Shown: positions 6,456 to 12,448 of the stretch, piece after piece
How the letters are laid out: each line of letters opens with the position of its first letter
Numbering within the stretch: position 1 is the stretch's first letter
From: an uncultured Desulfobacterales bacterium
GTDB lineage: Bacteria > Desulfobacterota > Desulfobacteria > Desulfobacterales > G020354645
NCBI GenBank assembly: GCA_947259865.1
Contig: CAMYNZ010000109.1
Location: 1-12,448 of the forward strand
Direction: 5' to 3'
Length of the DNA: 12,448 bases
Position numbers and translations under genes: made by a program
Notes under the pieces: generated by a model
What the model saw: the letters and a program-made list of their open reading frames with translations, nothing else
What the model was told of the DNA's origin: nothing
Databases searched by the model: none

Positions 6456-7628
6456 ATGGCATCCAATCGAGCAGAAGTACCTTTGAGAAAATTGATGGGA
6501 CCGGGGCCCCTTAATATTCATCCCAGAATTTTCCAGGCGCTGACCGCCCCGATACTCGGGCATCTGGATCCGGCGCATTTGAAAATTTTAGACCAGATTG
6601 GCGAGCAGCTTCGCCGAGTATTCGGCACGCAGAACCGGGTAACCAATGTAACGCCGGGGACAGGCACCTCGGGTATGGAGGCCTGCGTGACAAATTTACT
6701 CGAACCGGAGGATAAAGCCCTGGTGTGTGTCCACGGCTACTTTGGGAATCGTCTGGGGCAGATGGCTGAACGGCAAGGGGCGGATGTAACCGTGATCGAA
6801 GGTGAATGGGGCAAACCTACAGATCCGGAACAGGTTGAAGCGGCGCTTAAAAAGGATGCCTACAAAGTAATCACCGTGGTCCATGCCGAGACGTCCACCG
6901 GTGTACTCCAGCCGATGGATGAGATTGCCAGTCTGGCGAAGGAACACGGCGCGATGATCATACTGGATACGGTCACTTCCCTCGGTGGTATTGAAGTTAA
7001 AGCGGATGAATGGGGGTTGGCTGCAGCCTATAGCTGCTCGCAAAAGTGCATCGGGTGTCCTTCGGGTCTGTCACCGGTCACGTTTAGCGAGCGGGCCATT
7101 GAAGCGGTTAAAAAGCGCAAAAGTCCGGTTCGCAGCTGGTATCTTGATATTTCTTTGTTGGATAAGTACTGGGGATCAGACCGGGTTTACCATCACACGA
7201 GTTCAAGCACGCTGTGTTGTGCACTGTTGGAAGCACTTGCGTTGATCGAAGAAGAAGGACTACAGAATCGCTATGCCCGTCATATGAAAAACCACCAGGC
7301 CCTGGTGGCCGGCGTGGAGGCCATGGGATTGCAAATGGTGGTGAATCCGGAACACCGATTGCCGACCTTGAACACCGTTCGAATTCCCGAGGGTGTGGAG
7401 GACATGAAGGTGCGGGGTTACCTGCTGCAAAACTTCAACCTGGAAATCGGCGGGGGTCTGGGTGTGTTCGGAGGAAAGGTGTGGCGCGTCGGTCTGATGG
7501 GGTATTCTTCATCGGCCGAAAATGTTCTCTTTTTCATATCGGCCCTGAGCCGCGCCCTGGAACTGCAGGGAGCTAAGACGGATGTAAGGGCGGGTCTGGA
7601 TGCCGCCATGTCGGCGCTGAATGCCTGA
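6456..7628 (+). CDS. Class V PLP-dependent aminotransferase, alanine/serine-glyoxylate aminotransferase-like
   Basis: At 390 residues this is full length for the AGXT-type aminotransferase family. Visible landmarks are GPGPLNIHPRIFQAL (15-29), GHLDP (35-39), the cofactor-phosphate loop GTGTSGMEA (68-76), D171 in LDTVTSLGG (PLP ring nitrogen), and the Schiff-base lysine K197 in SCSQKCIGCPSG. The substrate-carboxylate arginine is R344 in VWRVGLMG. Family members move an amino group between an amino acid and glyoxylate or pyruvate in the cytoplasm; the actual amino donor is not determinable. Two local oddities: cysteines surround the PLP lysine (C194, C198, C201), and the usual HHTxP reads HHTSSS (246-251). 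The ATG has an excellent SD (AAGGAG, 6443-6448, 7-nt spacing). It lies on the same strand as the downstream oxidoreductase but 301 bp away, with separate promoter signals. Confidence 0.92.
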   Translation: MASNRAEVPLRKLMGPGPLNIHPRIFQALTAPILGHLDPAHLKILDQIGEQLRRVFGTQNRVTNVTPGTGTSGMEACVTNLLEPEDKALVCVHGYFGNRLGQMAERQGADVTVIEGEWGKPTDPEQVEAALKKDAYKVITVVHAETSTGVLQPMDEIASLAKEHGAMIILDTVTSLGGIEVKADEWGLAAAYSCSQKCIGCPSGLSPVTFSERAIEAVKKRKSPVRSWYLDISLLDKYWGSDRVYHHTSSSTLCCALLEALALIEEEGLQNRYARHMKNHQALVAGVEAMGLQMVVNPEHRLPTLNTVRIPEGVEDMKVRGYLLQNFNLEIGGGLGVFGGKVWRVGLMGYSSSAENVLFFISALSRALELQGAKTDVRAGLDAAMSALNA

Positions 7629-7704
7629 GGTCCTGAATAATTTTTTTTTTGCGCTTTTGGTGTCAAATATTATGGTTAACACATTGTGCTGCGGTTATGG
7701 ATCA

Positions 7705-7719
7705 GATGCCGGATGCTGG
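7705..7719 (+). repeat. Short GGATGC-type repeat, left of the palindrome
   Basis: GATGCCGGATGCTGG contains two GATGC units in a heptad-like spacing. Its units recur in inverted orientation at 7806-7836, on the other side of the GC-rich palindrome. Confidence 0.5.
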
Positions 7720-7728
7720 TCTCTGCCT

Positions 7729-7762
7729 GCCCGCCATCGCGAGCCGCTCAGGCGAGGCGGGC
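7729..7762. repeat. REP-like extragenic palindrome
   Basis: A 34-bp imperfect palindrome. GCCCGCC (7729-7735) pairs with GGCGGGC (7756-7762), TCGC (7737-7740) with GCGA (7752-7755), and the centre contains GAGC/GCTC. It is much more GC-rich than its surroundings and sits between genes, as REP/extragenic palindromes do. No U-tract follows, so it is not a classical terminator. Confidence 0.6.
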
Positions 7763-7805
7763 GGGGATACTCGATTTTAAAAGGATGTTCTCTTTATTTA
7801 TCCAT

Positions 7806-7836
7806 ATCCTGTATCGTGCATCCTGCATCCTGTATC
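7806..7836 (-). repeat. Degenerate ATCCTG(T/C)ATC repeats, right of the palindrome
   Basis: Three near-identical units: ATCCTGTATC at 7806-7815, then ATCCTGCATC and ATCCTGTATC in tandem to 7836. Read on the minus strand they are GATACAGGAT and GATGCAGGAT units, related to the repeat left of the palindrome. Confidence 0.6.
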
Positions 7837-7842
7837 TTTCCG

Positions 7843-7869
7843 TTTGTGGTATAAACAATTATACACAAA
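7843..7869 (+). promoter_or_regulatory. Putative extended -10 promoter with overlapping dyad before the oxidoreductase gene
   Basis: TGGTATAAA (7847-7855) matches an extended -10 element, without a recognisable -35. It lies inside an inverted repeat: GTATAA (7849-7854), ACAA, TTATAC (7859-7864). The arms extend imperfectly to TTGTGGTATAA and TTATACACAA. A dyad over a -10 is the usual position for a repressor site, but no cognate regulator is identified. Confidence 0.4.
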
Positions 7870-7929
7870 AACTTCTATGGTCCGACACTCCCAGGATAGG
7901 ATCTTTTTTATAAAAAGGATGGATACGAA

Positions 7930-9834
7930 ATGGCTGGTGGATATACCGGAAAAATACTGCATGTCGATTTGAGCAATCGAAAATTAGAAATCGAGAAGAA
8001 GGAAGATGCCTTCTATCGGACTTATTTAGGCGGTCGTGGGATCGGCTATCACTACTTGCTGAATATGGTTCCACCCGGCATAGACCCCTATTCCCCGGAG
8101 AATGTTCTGATTCTGGCCACCGGGGTGATGACAGGTTCACCATTGGCGGCATCCTGTCGTTTCGCGGCGGTCGGTAAATCTCCGCTCACCGGGACCGCCG
8201 CCGAGTCAGAGGCAGCCGGTTTTTTCGGGCCCGAACTCAAAAAAGCCGGTTTTGATGCCATCGTGTTTAAGGGACGATCTGAAAACCCGGTTTATCTGTG
8301 GGTCACCGATGGAAAAGCTGAGATAAAAGATGCTGACCATATCTTTGATCGGGATTCCCGGGATGTCGAAGACATCATCCGCAAGGAACTGGGGGGCGAT
8401 AAAATCCGGGTGGCCCAGACGGGACTGGCGGGCATGAACAAGGTTCGCTTTGCAAATATTACAAATAATCTCGGTCATTTCAACGGTCGCAACGGGTTCG
8501 GCGCTCTGATGGGTGCTAAAAATTTACGTGCCGTCGCAGCCCTGGGCAGGGCAAAAATAAAATTTCACAACCATGAACGTCTGCGCCAAACCGCTAAAAC
8601 CTATGCCAAAACTTTCAGGGATAATCCATTGGGCGAAGCGTTGTATGTTTATGGCACCACCGCTTTCCCGGAATTGCTGTCGACTGCCGGTGCCCTTCCC
8701 GTGAATAATTTCCGGCGCAGCAAACTAGAAGATGCGTCAACGGTCAGCGGCGATACATACAACCAGCTCCTGCTCAAGAAAAGAAAAGGCTGTCACGCCT
8801 GTCCTATTCGCTGTAAACGCGGAATTGCCCTTAGCGATCCCAAATATGGTGTTGATTCCCGCTATGGCGGACCCGAATACGAAACCATAGCCGCACTGGG
8901 GTCCAACCTCAATATAACGGATTTGAAGGCCATCGCCAAAGGCAATGAAATATGCAACCGATATTGCATGGATACCATTTCGGCGGGGATGACTATCGCT
9001 TTTGCCTGTGAGTGTTTCGAAAAGGGTATCATTAGCAAAGAAGATACCGGAGGTTTGTCGCTGCGGTTTGGAGATCCCGATTTGATGATCCGCTTGCTGG
9101 AGTTAATTGCACGGCGGGAGGGATTCGGAGATCTTTTGGCCGAAGGAATGGCCCGCCTGGCCGCAAAATGGAAGGTGGAAAATAAAAACTATAATCTTTC
9201 AGTCAAAGGCCAGGAGCTGTCCATGCACGATCCCCGGGTAAAGGTCGGTGTGGGTCTGGGCTATGCCATAAGCACCTACGGTGCGGATCATATGATCGCC
9301 GCCCACGATCCTTTTTTCACCGAAGAGGGGTCATTCCCTCTGAAATCCGTTATGCCCCTGGGAATCTACAAACCCATGCACCCCACAAACATCACGACCG
9401 AAAAGGTCAGAAACTACAGTGTGCTTGAAAAACTATGGCGGGTGATGGATGCGCTGGGGCTGTGCGTGTTCGGATTTGCCCCCCGGGGTGTTATAACCCT
9501 GGATGATATGGTCCAATCTTTGAATGCCGTCACCGGTTGGAATACAGGCCTTTTTGAACTGATTAAAGCCGCCGAAAGAGCCACGATGATGGCCAGGGCA
9601 TTTAACAGTCGCGAGGGATATAATATAACACATGACCGATTACCGAAACGGCTTTTTGATCCTAAACCGGATGGTCCCAATGCCGGTAAGAAGATTTTTA
9701 ATGCAAAGGATTTCGATAATGCGGTCAAGCAGTATTACGAGATGATCGGATGCGACCCTAAAACCGGTCGACCGGATCGGGGTAAACTGCTGGAATTGGG
9801 TTTGGAATGGGTCGAAGATCTATTGAATGGGTAA
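7930..9834 (+). CDS. aor: Tungsten-containing aldehyde:ferredoxin oxidoreductase (AOR family)
   Basis: The 634-residue protein shows the full AOR family layout. These enzymes oxidise aldehydes to carboxylic acids with reduction of ferredoxin, using a tungsto-bispterin cofactor and one [4Fe-4S] cluster. The N-terminal domain (about 1-210) has the family start GYTGKILHVDLS and pterin-binding-type segments (YLGGRGIG, GRNGFGALMGAKNLRA). The cluster ligands are C288-x2-C291-x3-C295 (CHACPIRC) and a distant C512 in DALGLCVFG. The MDTISAG segment (347-353) is also typical. Nothing suggests truncation. The start ATG has an AAGGA/GGAT-rich SD region (7915-7924). A strong terminator lies about 95 nt downstream, so it is probably the last gene of its unit. 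It follows the class V aminotransferase on the same strand, which makes an amine- or amino-acid-derived aldehyde a possible substrate; this is inference. Confidence 0.95.
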   Translation: MAGGYTGKILHVDLSNRKLEIEKKEDAFYRTYLGGRGIGYHYLLNMVPPGIDPYSPENVLILATGVMTGSPLAASCRFAAVGKSPLTGTAAESEAAGFFGPELKKAGFDAIVFKGRSENPVYLWVTDGKAEIKDADHIFDRDSRDVEDIIRKELGGDKIRVAQTGLAGMNKVRFANITNNLGHFNGRNGFGALMGAKNLRAVAALGRAKIKFHNHERLRQTAKTYAKTFRDNPLGEALYVYGTTAFPELLSTAGALPVNNFRRSKLEDASTVSGDTYNQLLLKKRKGCHACPIRCKRGIALSDPKYGVDSRYGGPEYETIAALGSNLNITDLKAIAKGNEICNRYCMDTISAGMTIAFACECFEKGIISKEDTGGLSLRFGDPDLMIRLLELIARREGFGDLLAEGMARLAAKWKVENKNYNLSVKGQELSMHDPRVKVGVGLGYAISTYGADHMIAAHDPFFTEEGSFPLKSVMPLGIYKPMHPTNITTEKVRNYSVLEKLWRVMDALGLCVFGFAPRGVITLDDMVQSLNAVTGWNTGLFELIKAAERATMMARAFNSREGYNITHDRLPKRLFDPKPDGPNAGKKIFNAKDFDNAVKQYYEMIGCDPKTGRPDRGKLLELGLEWVEDLLNG

Positions 9835-9928
9835 AGGCGCGGTAAAAAGAAACCTGGACTCTTTTATCCAATCAATCCGTTGAAAAACCGAAAGTAACAC
9901 ATTCATAATTAAAAACATTGGTTATTGG

Positions 9929-9957
9929 AGGCAGACCTGCCCGGGGTCTGCCTTTTT
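9929..9957 (+). terminator. Strong intrinsic terminator after the oxidoreductase gene
   Basis: AGGCAGACC (9929-9937) pairs perfectly with GGTCTGCCT (9945-9953) around a 7-nt loop, followed by a T-tract (9953-9957). The 9-bp GC-rich stem plus U-run is a textbook Rho-independent terminator on the plus strand. Confidence 0.92.
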
Positions 9958-10176
9958 ATTGATATTGTGCAAAAAATTTAGTAAAATTATTCATAGCGAT
10001 AGAATAAATAATCATCAGGCGTGATTATTGCACATTTTTATACTTTAATGCGACAGCAGTTTTGTCTGAAACGCCTGCAGCCGTGTAAGCTAAAAGGATG
10101 CTCTATCGACTATATTACCACCTCAATTGATCGTTAACCTTAAATATTTTATGGGCCGTTTAGGGATTGAACCAGG
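9958..10176. other. AT-rich intergenic region with an inverted repeat
   Basis: No gene is recognised between the terminator and the archaemetzincin fragments. A perfect 8-bp inverted repeat, AATAATCA (10007-10014) and TGATTATT (10022-10029) with a 7-bp spacer, lies about 150 bp before the first downstream start. A TATACT hexamer (10039-10044) follows it, without a clear -35. The dyad could be an operator for this promoter-like element. Confidence 0.4.
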
Positions 10177-10314
10177 ATGCTGGAAAACTTATCGAAATTA
10201 AATATTGTGCGAATCGGCAGCGACATTACGTACAGCAGTCTCAAAGAAATTGGAAATAAAATTTTAGATTCCTTTAACGGTACTATTGAGATAGTATCGA
10301 CGCCCAGCTGTTAA
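10177..10314 (+). pseudogene. N-terminal fragment of a frameshifted archaemetzincin-like gene
   Basis: An ATG-initiated 45-codon frame runs to TAA at 10312-10314. Its product (IVRIGSDITYSSLKEIGNKI, then a Phe/Ile-rich strand) resembles the start of archaemetzincins, which open with a short strand, IG, and a helix ending in KxL..F. The frame is shifted by one base relative to the metalloprotease frame that continues downstream. In that second frame, family-like sequence (DAQLL) already begins at about 10299, upstream of its first ATG. Joining the two pieces near 10290 gives about 186 residues, a normal archaemetzincin length. The simplest reading is a frameshift, perhaps with a small deletion. 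No good SD precedes the ATG. Confidence 0.55.
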
Positions 10315-10316
10315 CC

Positions 10317-10736
10317 ATGATACTTTTTGAGGAGGTCGGGGGCCACACCCTGGGTATTACAGATGCAGATTTAATAACCCAGGACCAAGATGAGTTTTAC
10401 AGTTCTATCTTCGGCGGCAAGAATCCCAAAAACAATGTTGCCGTCGTTTCCACGAACAAGTTGAGTCCCATGAAAATTATCTCAAAAAAAGACTATGAAT
10501 TATTTATCGACAGGACTTTAAAGGTGTCACTGCATGAAGTCGGTCATAATCTGGGTTTAACCGATCACGCCGCCTACAGGGTGGCAAGCGATGATTCGCT
10601 ATGTCCGATGAGCAGAGGTGAATTCAATAAATTTGGATTCAAGGGATATGTCACTGTAATCATAGACGGCAGGGGTTTAATTTTTTGTGATGAGTGCAAT
10701 TATTTTTTAAATCAGGTGCATGGGGATGTCAATTGA
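10317..10736 (+). CDS. Archaemetzincin-like zinc metalloprotease, probably the 3' part of a disrupted gene
   Basis: This 139-residue frame carries the metzincin signature HEVGHNLGLTD (73-83), with zinc ligands H73 and H77 and catalytic E74. A downstream C-P-M (96-98) and CDEC (124-127) match the CxM...CxxC tail that typifies archaemetzincins. LGITDADL (12-19) and VAVVSTNKL (41-49) are also family-like. Two deviations: the third ligand position is Asp83 (His in canonical members, although His84 is adjacent), and the first cysteine of the usual CX4CXM is missing. The ATG at 10317 has no SD, and family-like residues continue upstream of it in the same frame, back to an in-frame TGA at 10287-10289. 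It is therefore probably not a true start. The protein may be non-functional; sequencing error is the main alternative. Confidence 0.65.
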   Translation: MILFEEVGGHTLGITDADLITQDQDEFYSSIFGGKNPKNNVAVVSTNKLSPMKIISKKDYELFIDRTLKVSLHEVGHNLGLTDHAAYRVASDDSLCPMSRGEFNKFGFKGYVTVIIDGRGLIFCDECNYFLNQVHGDVN

Positions 10737-10859
10737 TCGGTAAACTTGCCATGGGACTGTCACCTAAATCTATACACCCGATACTGTAAAGCGCCTTTCC
10801 GCTGATCGCCATCTCATCAGAGAATATTTCGCGGTAAATTCAATCTGAAATCCCCTATA

Positions 10860-10871
10860 AAATCCGGATTT
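10860..10871. repeat. 12-bp perfect palindrome at the 3' end of the HPP gene
   Basis: AAATCCGGATTT is self-complementary and overlaps the HPP stop codon (10870-10872). It lies in the gap between converging genes. Its use as a terminator is doubtful, because a hairpin would have little loop and only a short T-run follows on the minus strand. Confidence 0.35.
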
Positions 10872-11583
10872 ATTGTCTTCGCTGGTAGGACTTCATCGCC
10901 AACTGCTGCCAGAAATTGATTCCGGTTGCGGGAATCCCGGCCAATTCACCATAATTTCGTGCTACCTGTGGATCCGCACGCCAGATAGGATAGGGCAATC
11001 CACCCAGAATTTTTATAAAGAAAACACCCTCCAGCACCAGAAGAATCACGGCTACTATGAGTCCCGCAATTTGTTCGACATTTTGAAGATATCCCATGGC
11101 TGCGATCAATGCTGACGCTGCCGCCGGCGGATGCACGCATTTTATGATAATCATCATCAAACAAATCAAACCCGTAGACAATGCAATAACGATAACCCGG
11201 GACCAGTTCATCACGGTCGGATCATAGAGGTTGGCATTCGACAGTATCCAATTAAAAAGCCACAGCGATGATATCCCGGCAGCGACCGCCAGGGTGTGTG
11301 CAAGGATTATGCTTCTGGGGCTGGCACTTATGGACATCGGGGTGTAAAAAAGAATAAACGCTGACGGGCCCAGGGGCGGGAACAGCAGCGGAAGATCGGT
11401 CAGATACGCAATTATCGTAATGGTGCCCAATGCGGTGGCCCCTGCAGCAAAAACGAATATCATCACTACAAAACGAGGATATCCCCTGCTGCGAAGCATA
11501 TATCCAAGCTGGAGTCTGGAGAAAAATGCGATCACTCGGAAAAGAGAGCTGTGTTGCGGTCCCATCAGTTTGCTTTCTTTCAA
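10870..11583 (-). CDS. HPP family integral membrane protein
   Basis: This 237-residue hydrophobic protein carries the name-giving HPP motif at 151-153 (KCVHPPAAASALI) and the family-typical PPLGPSAFILFYTP (69-82) and ASPRSII (87-93). Membrane segments can be placed at about 38-61, 68-84, 92-114, 127-148, 155-165 and 170-193. Family members are inner-membrane proteins, with nitrite or anion transport shown or proposed in some; the substrate here is unknown. The start chosen is TTG at 11583-11581, because it is preceded by AGGAGG at 4-nt spacing and overlaps the upstream gene's TGA (TTGA, 4-bp overlap). An internal ATG at 11565 would leave the SD too far away. The overlap implies translational coupling to the HDOD gene. 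Confidence 0.88.
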   Translation of the reverse strand: MKESKLMGPQHSSLFRVIAFFSRLQLGYMLRSRGYPRFVVMIFVFAAGATALGTITIIAYLTDLPLLFPPLGPSAFILFYTPMSISASPRSIILAHTLAVAAGISSLWLFNWILSNANLYDPTVMNWSRVIVIALSTGLICLMMIIIKCVHPPAAASALIAAMGYLQNVEQIAGLIVAVILLVLEGVFFIKILGGLPYPIWRADPQVARNYGELAGIPATGINFWQQLAMKSYQRRQ

Positions 11584-12448
11584 CGCGCCTCCTCTTGATT
11601 TTCAGAATCCGCCACTACCAAAAAATCCTCTAAAATCCTGGTTGCATTGCGGTCGCTAAGACCGAATACGTCTATCATTTCCGTTAAGGATTCTTTTACC
11701 TCTTTTACGCAATCGACAAAGGTTGAAGCGCTAAGTGCCAGCCATTGGGTCGCCCCTTGAAATACGCTATCACAACGTCCCTGGTCAGGCTTTAATACGC
11801 TGGGAGAAATTGCGGCAACTGCAATGGTTGATGCGACCGTATCTGCAAGTTCGAGTTCATTAATTTTATCTCGCGAAAGATTGTGGGCCGCAAGGTAACA
11901 CACCATTTCCTCGGGAAATCCCCATGCCTGGGTAATCCAGGCACCGGCCTGGGCGTGATCCCAGCCGAAATGTTCGCGTTCGATTTCAGATAGCCGTTCG
12001 GAGCTTTTTAGCCATTCAGTGATCACCGGTTCATAGTATTCACCCCAGACACACAGCAAAACCGGTAAAGCCACATCCGCCAAAAGGGAAGCCGTGAACG
12101 CATCTTCAGATTGGTCCTGGAACAGTTTTTTTGCGAATGAGCGTGACAGCATCGCCTGGAGCAGGGAGTCGGTCCAGAAGGCTTCGGGATCAAAAAAGGC
12201 GCTTTTGGGCCTGGGGAGCGCCTCCATGGTGGCACAGGCCAGAGTAATTGCCCGAATCTGCTGAATTCCCAGAAGGCTGACCGCGTGCTTTACATTGCTC
12301 ACCGGCATTCTGAGTGAAAACAGGGCGGAATTGACGGTTTGGATCACTTTCGCGGCGACCCCCGCAGTCGAAGATATCAGCTCGGCCAGCCGCTCAATAT
12401 CAGGCTCAGGATGATTGATTTCTTCTATCAGGCATGACACAGCTTTGG
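11580..12448 (-). CDS. HDOD domain protein (N-terminus cut by the window edge)
   Basis: The frame is open to the right window edge. The first in-frame candidate start, GTG at 12440, falls inside a typical HDOD N-terminal stretch (KAVSCLIEEI), so the real start lies outside the window. HDOD landmarks are AELISSTAGVAAKVIQTVN, NSALFS, VSLLGIQQIRAITL, FWTDSLLQAMLSR and FGWDHAQAGAWITQAWGFPEE. HDOD proteins are HD-like folds without the metal-binding HD pair. They are associated with bacterial signalling, often with c-di-GMP or chemotaxis modules. Here the position where HD proteins have their His-Asp pair reads LLADVALPVLL, as expected for HDOD. The gene ends in a 4-bp overlap with the HPP membrane-protein gene. 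Confidence 0.88.
   Translation of the reverse strand, partial: KAVSCLIEEINHPEPDIERLAELISSTAGVAAKVIQTVNSALFSLRMPVSNVKHAVSLLGIQQIRAITLACATMEALPRPKSAFFDPEAFWTDSLLQAMLSRSFAKKLFQDQSEDAFTASLLADVALPVLLCVWGEYYEPVITEWLKSSERLSEIEREHFGWDHAQAGAWITQAWGFPEEMVCYLAAHNLSRDKINELELADTVASTIAVAAISPSVLKPDQGRCDSVFQGATQWLALSASTFVDCVKEVKESLTEMIDVFGLSDRNATRILEDFLVVADSENQEEAR

Larger units (their letters stand above)
7629..7929. other. Repeat-bearing spacer between aminotransferase and oxidoreductase genes
   Basis: This 301-bp spacer has no credible gene. From left to right it holds a T10 run (7641-7650), GGATGC-type repeats (7705-7719), a GC-rich REP-like palindrome (7729-7762), inverted-orientation ATCCTG/GCATCC repeats (7806-7836), and an AT-rich dyad over a promoter-like element (7843-7867). 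Confidence 0.6.

Noticed and set aside
7641..7650. T10 run after the aminotransferase gene as an intrinsic terminator
   Set aside because: No stable GC-rich stem directly precedes it; it may still help termination but cannot be called.
7621..7913. Two overlapping open frames in the repeat-bearing spacer
   Set aside because: They run through the T10 tract and the repeats, have no SD, and do not resemble proteins.
10160..10178. GGTTCAATCCC on the minus strand, resembling a tRNA T-arm
   Set aside because: No matching T stem, anticodon arm or acceptor stem could be built around it.
1..12448. CRISPR array, insertion sequence, prophage, restriction or toxin-antitoxin system
   Set aside because: No regularly spaced repeats, transposase, integrase, or recognisable defence genes were found on either strand.

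Overview
The window looks like a chromosomal segment of an anaerobic deltaproteobacterium, most plausibly a Desulfobacterales-type sulfate reducer or a relative. This is inferred from gene content: a tungsten-type aldehyde:ferredoxin oxidoreductase, a trimethylamine-methyltransferase (MttB) superfamily protein, an HDOD protein, moderate GC genes with AT-rich spacers, and REP-like and GGATGC-type intergenic repeats. No rRNA, tRNA, CRISPR array, insertion sequence or phage gene was seen.

Layout. Positions 1-935 (minus strand) hold a GntR/HutC-type regulator followed 20 bp downstream by the first 39 codons of a second gene, possibly a HisC-like aminotransferase, cut by the window edge. Divergently, 1126-2568 (+) encodes an MttB-superfamily methyltransferase without an in-frame amber codon. 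A GTnTAnAC-type GntR operator lies between them, over the probable -10 of the regulator's own promoter. From 2884 to 6024 (+) is a 1046-residue protein joining a zinc ribbon, a degenerate protein-kinase domain, one membrane helix, a trypsin/HtrA-like protease domain with an intact His-Asp-Ser triad, and a TPR-like C-terminal region. It has a near-consensus sigma70 promoter and a leader of about 225 nt with interleaved inverted repeats. Then come a class V aminotransferase (6456-7628) and an aldehyde:ferredoxin oxidoreductase (7930-9834). The spacer between these two carries a REP-like palindrome flanked by short GGATGC/GCATCC repeats, and the oxidoreductase gene is closed by a strong intrinsic terminator. 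At 10177-10736 (+) is an archaemetzincin-like metalloprotease that appears broken by a frameshift near 10290. On the minus strand, converging on it, an HDOD protein (cut at the right edge) overlaps by 4 bp an HPP-family membrane protein.

How the genes may work together. The methyltransferase, the two aminotransferase-like genes and the aldehyde oxidoreductase are compatible with anaerobic use of a methylated or amino compound: demethylation, transamination to an oxo-acid or aldehyde, and ferredoxin-linked oxidation. This is only an inference; each transcription unit seems to have its own promoter, and no corrinoid protein gene is in view. The pseudokinase-protease-TPR protein is the most unusual item. 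Its architecture suggests a transmembrane device in which a cytoplasmic, probably non-catalytic kinase fold is coupled to a periplasmic protease. The HDOD-HPP pair is probably translationally coupled and may link a regulatory protein to a small-molecule or anion transporter.
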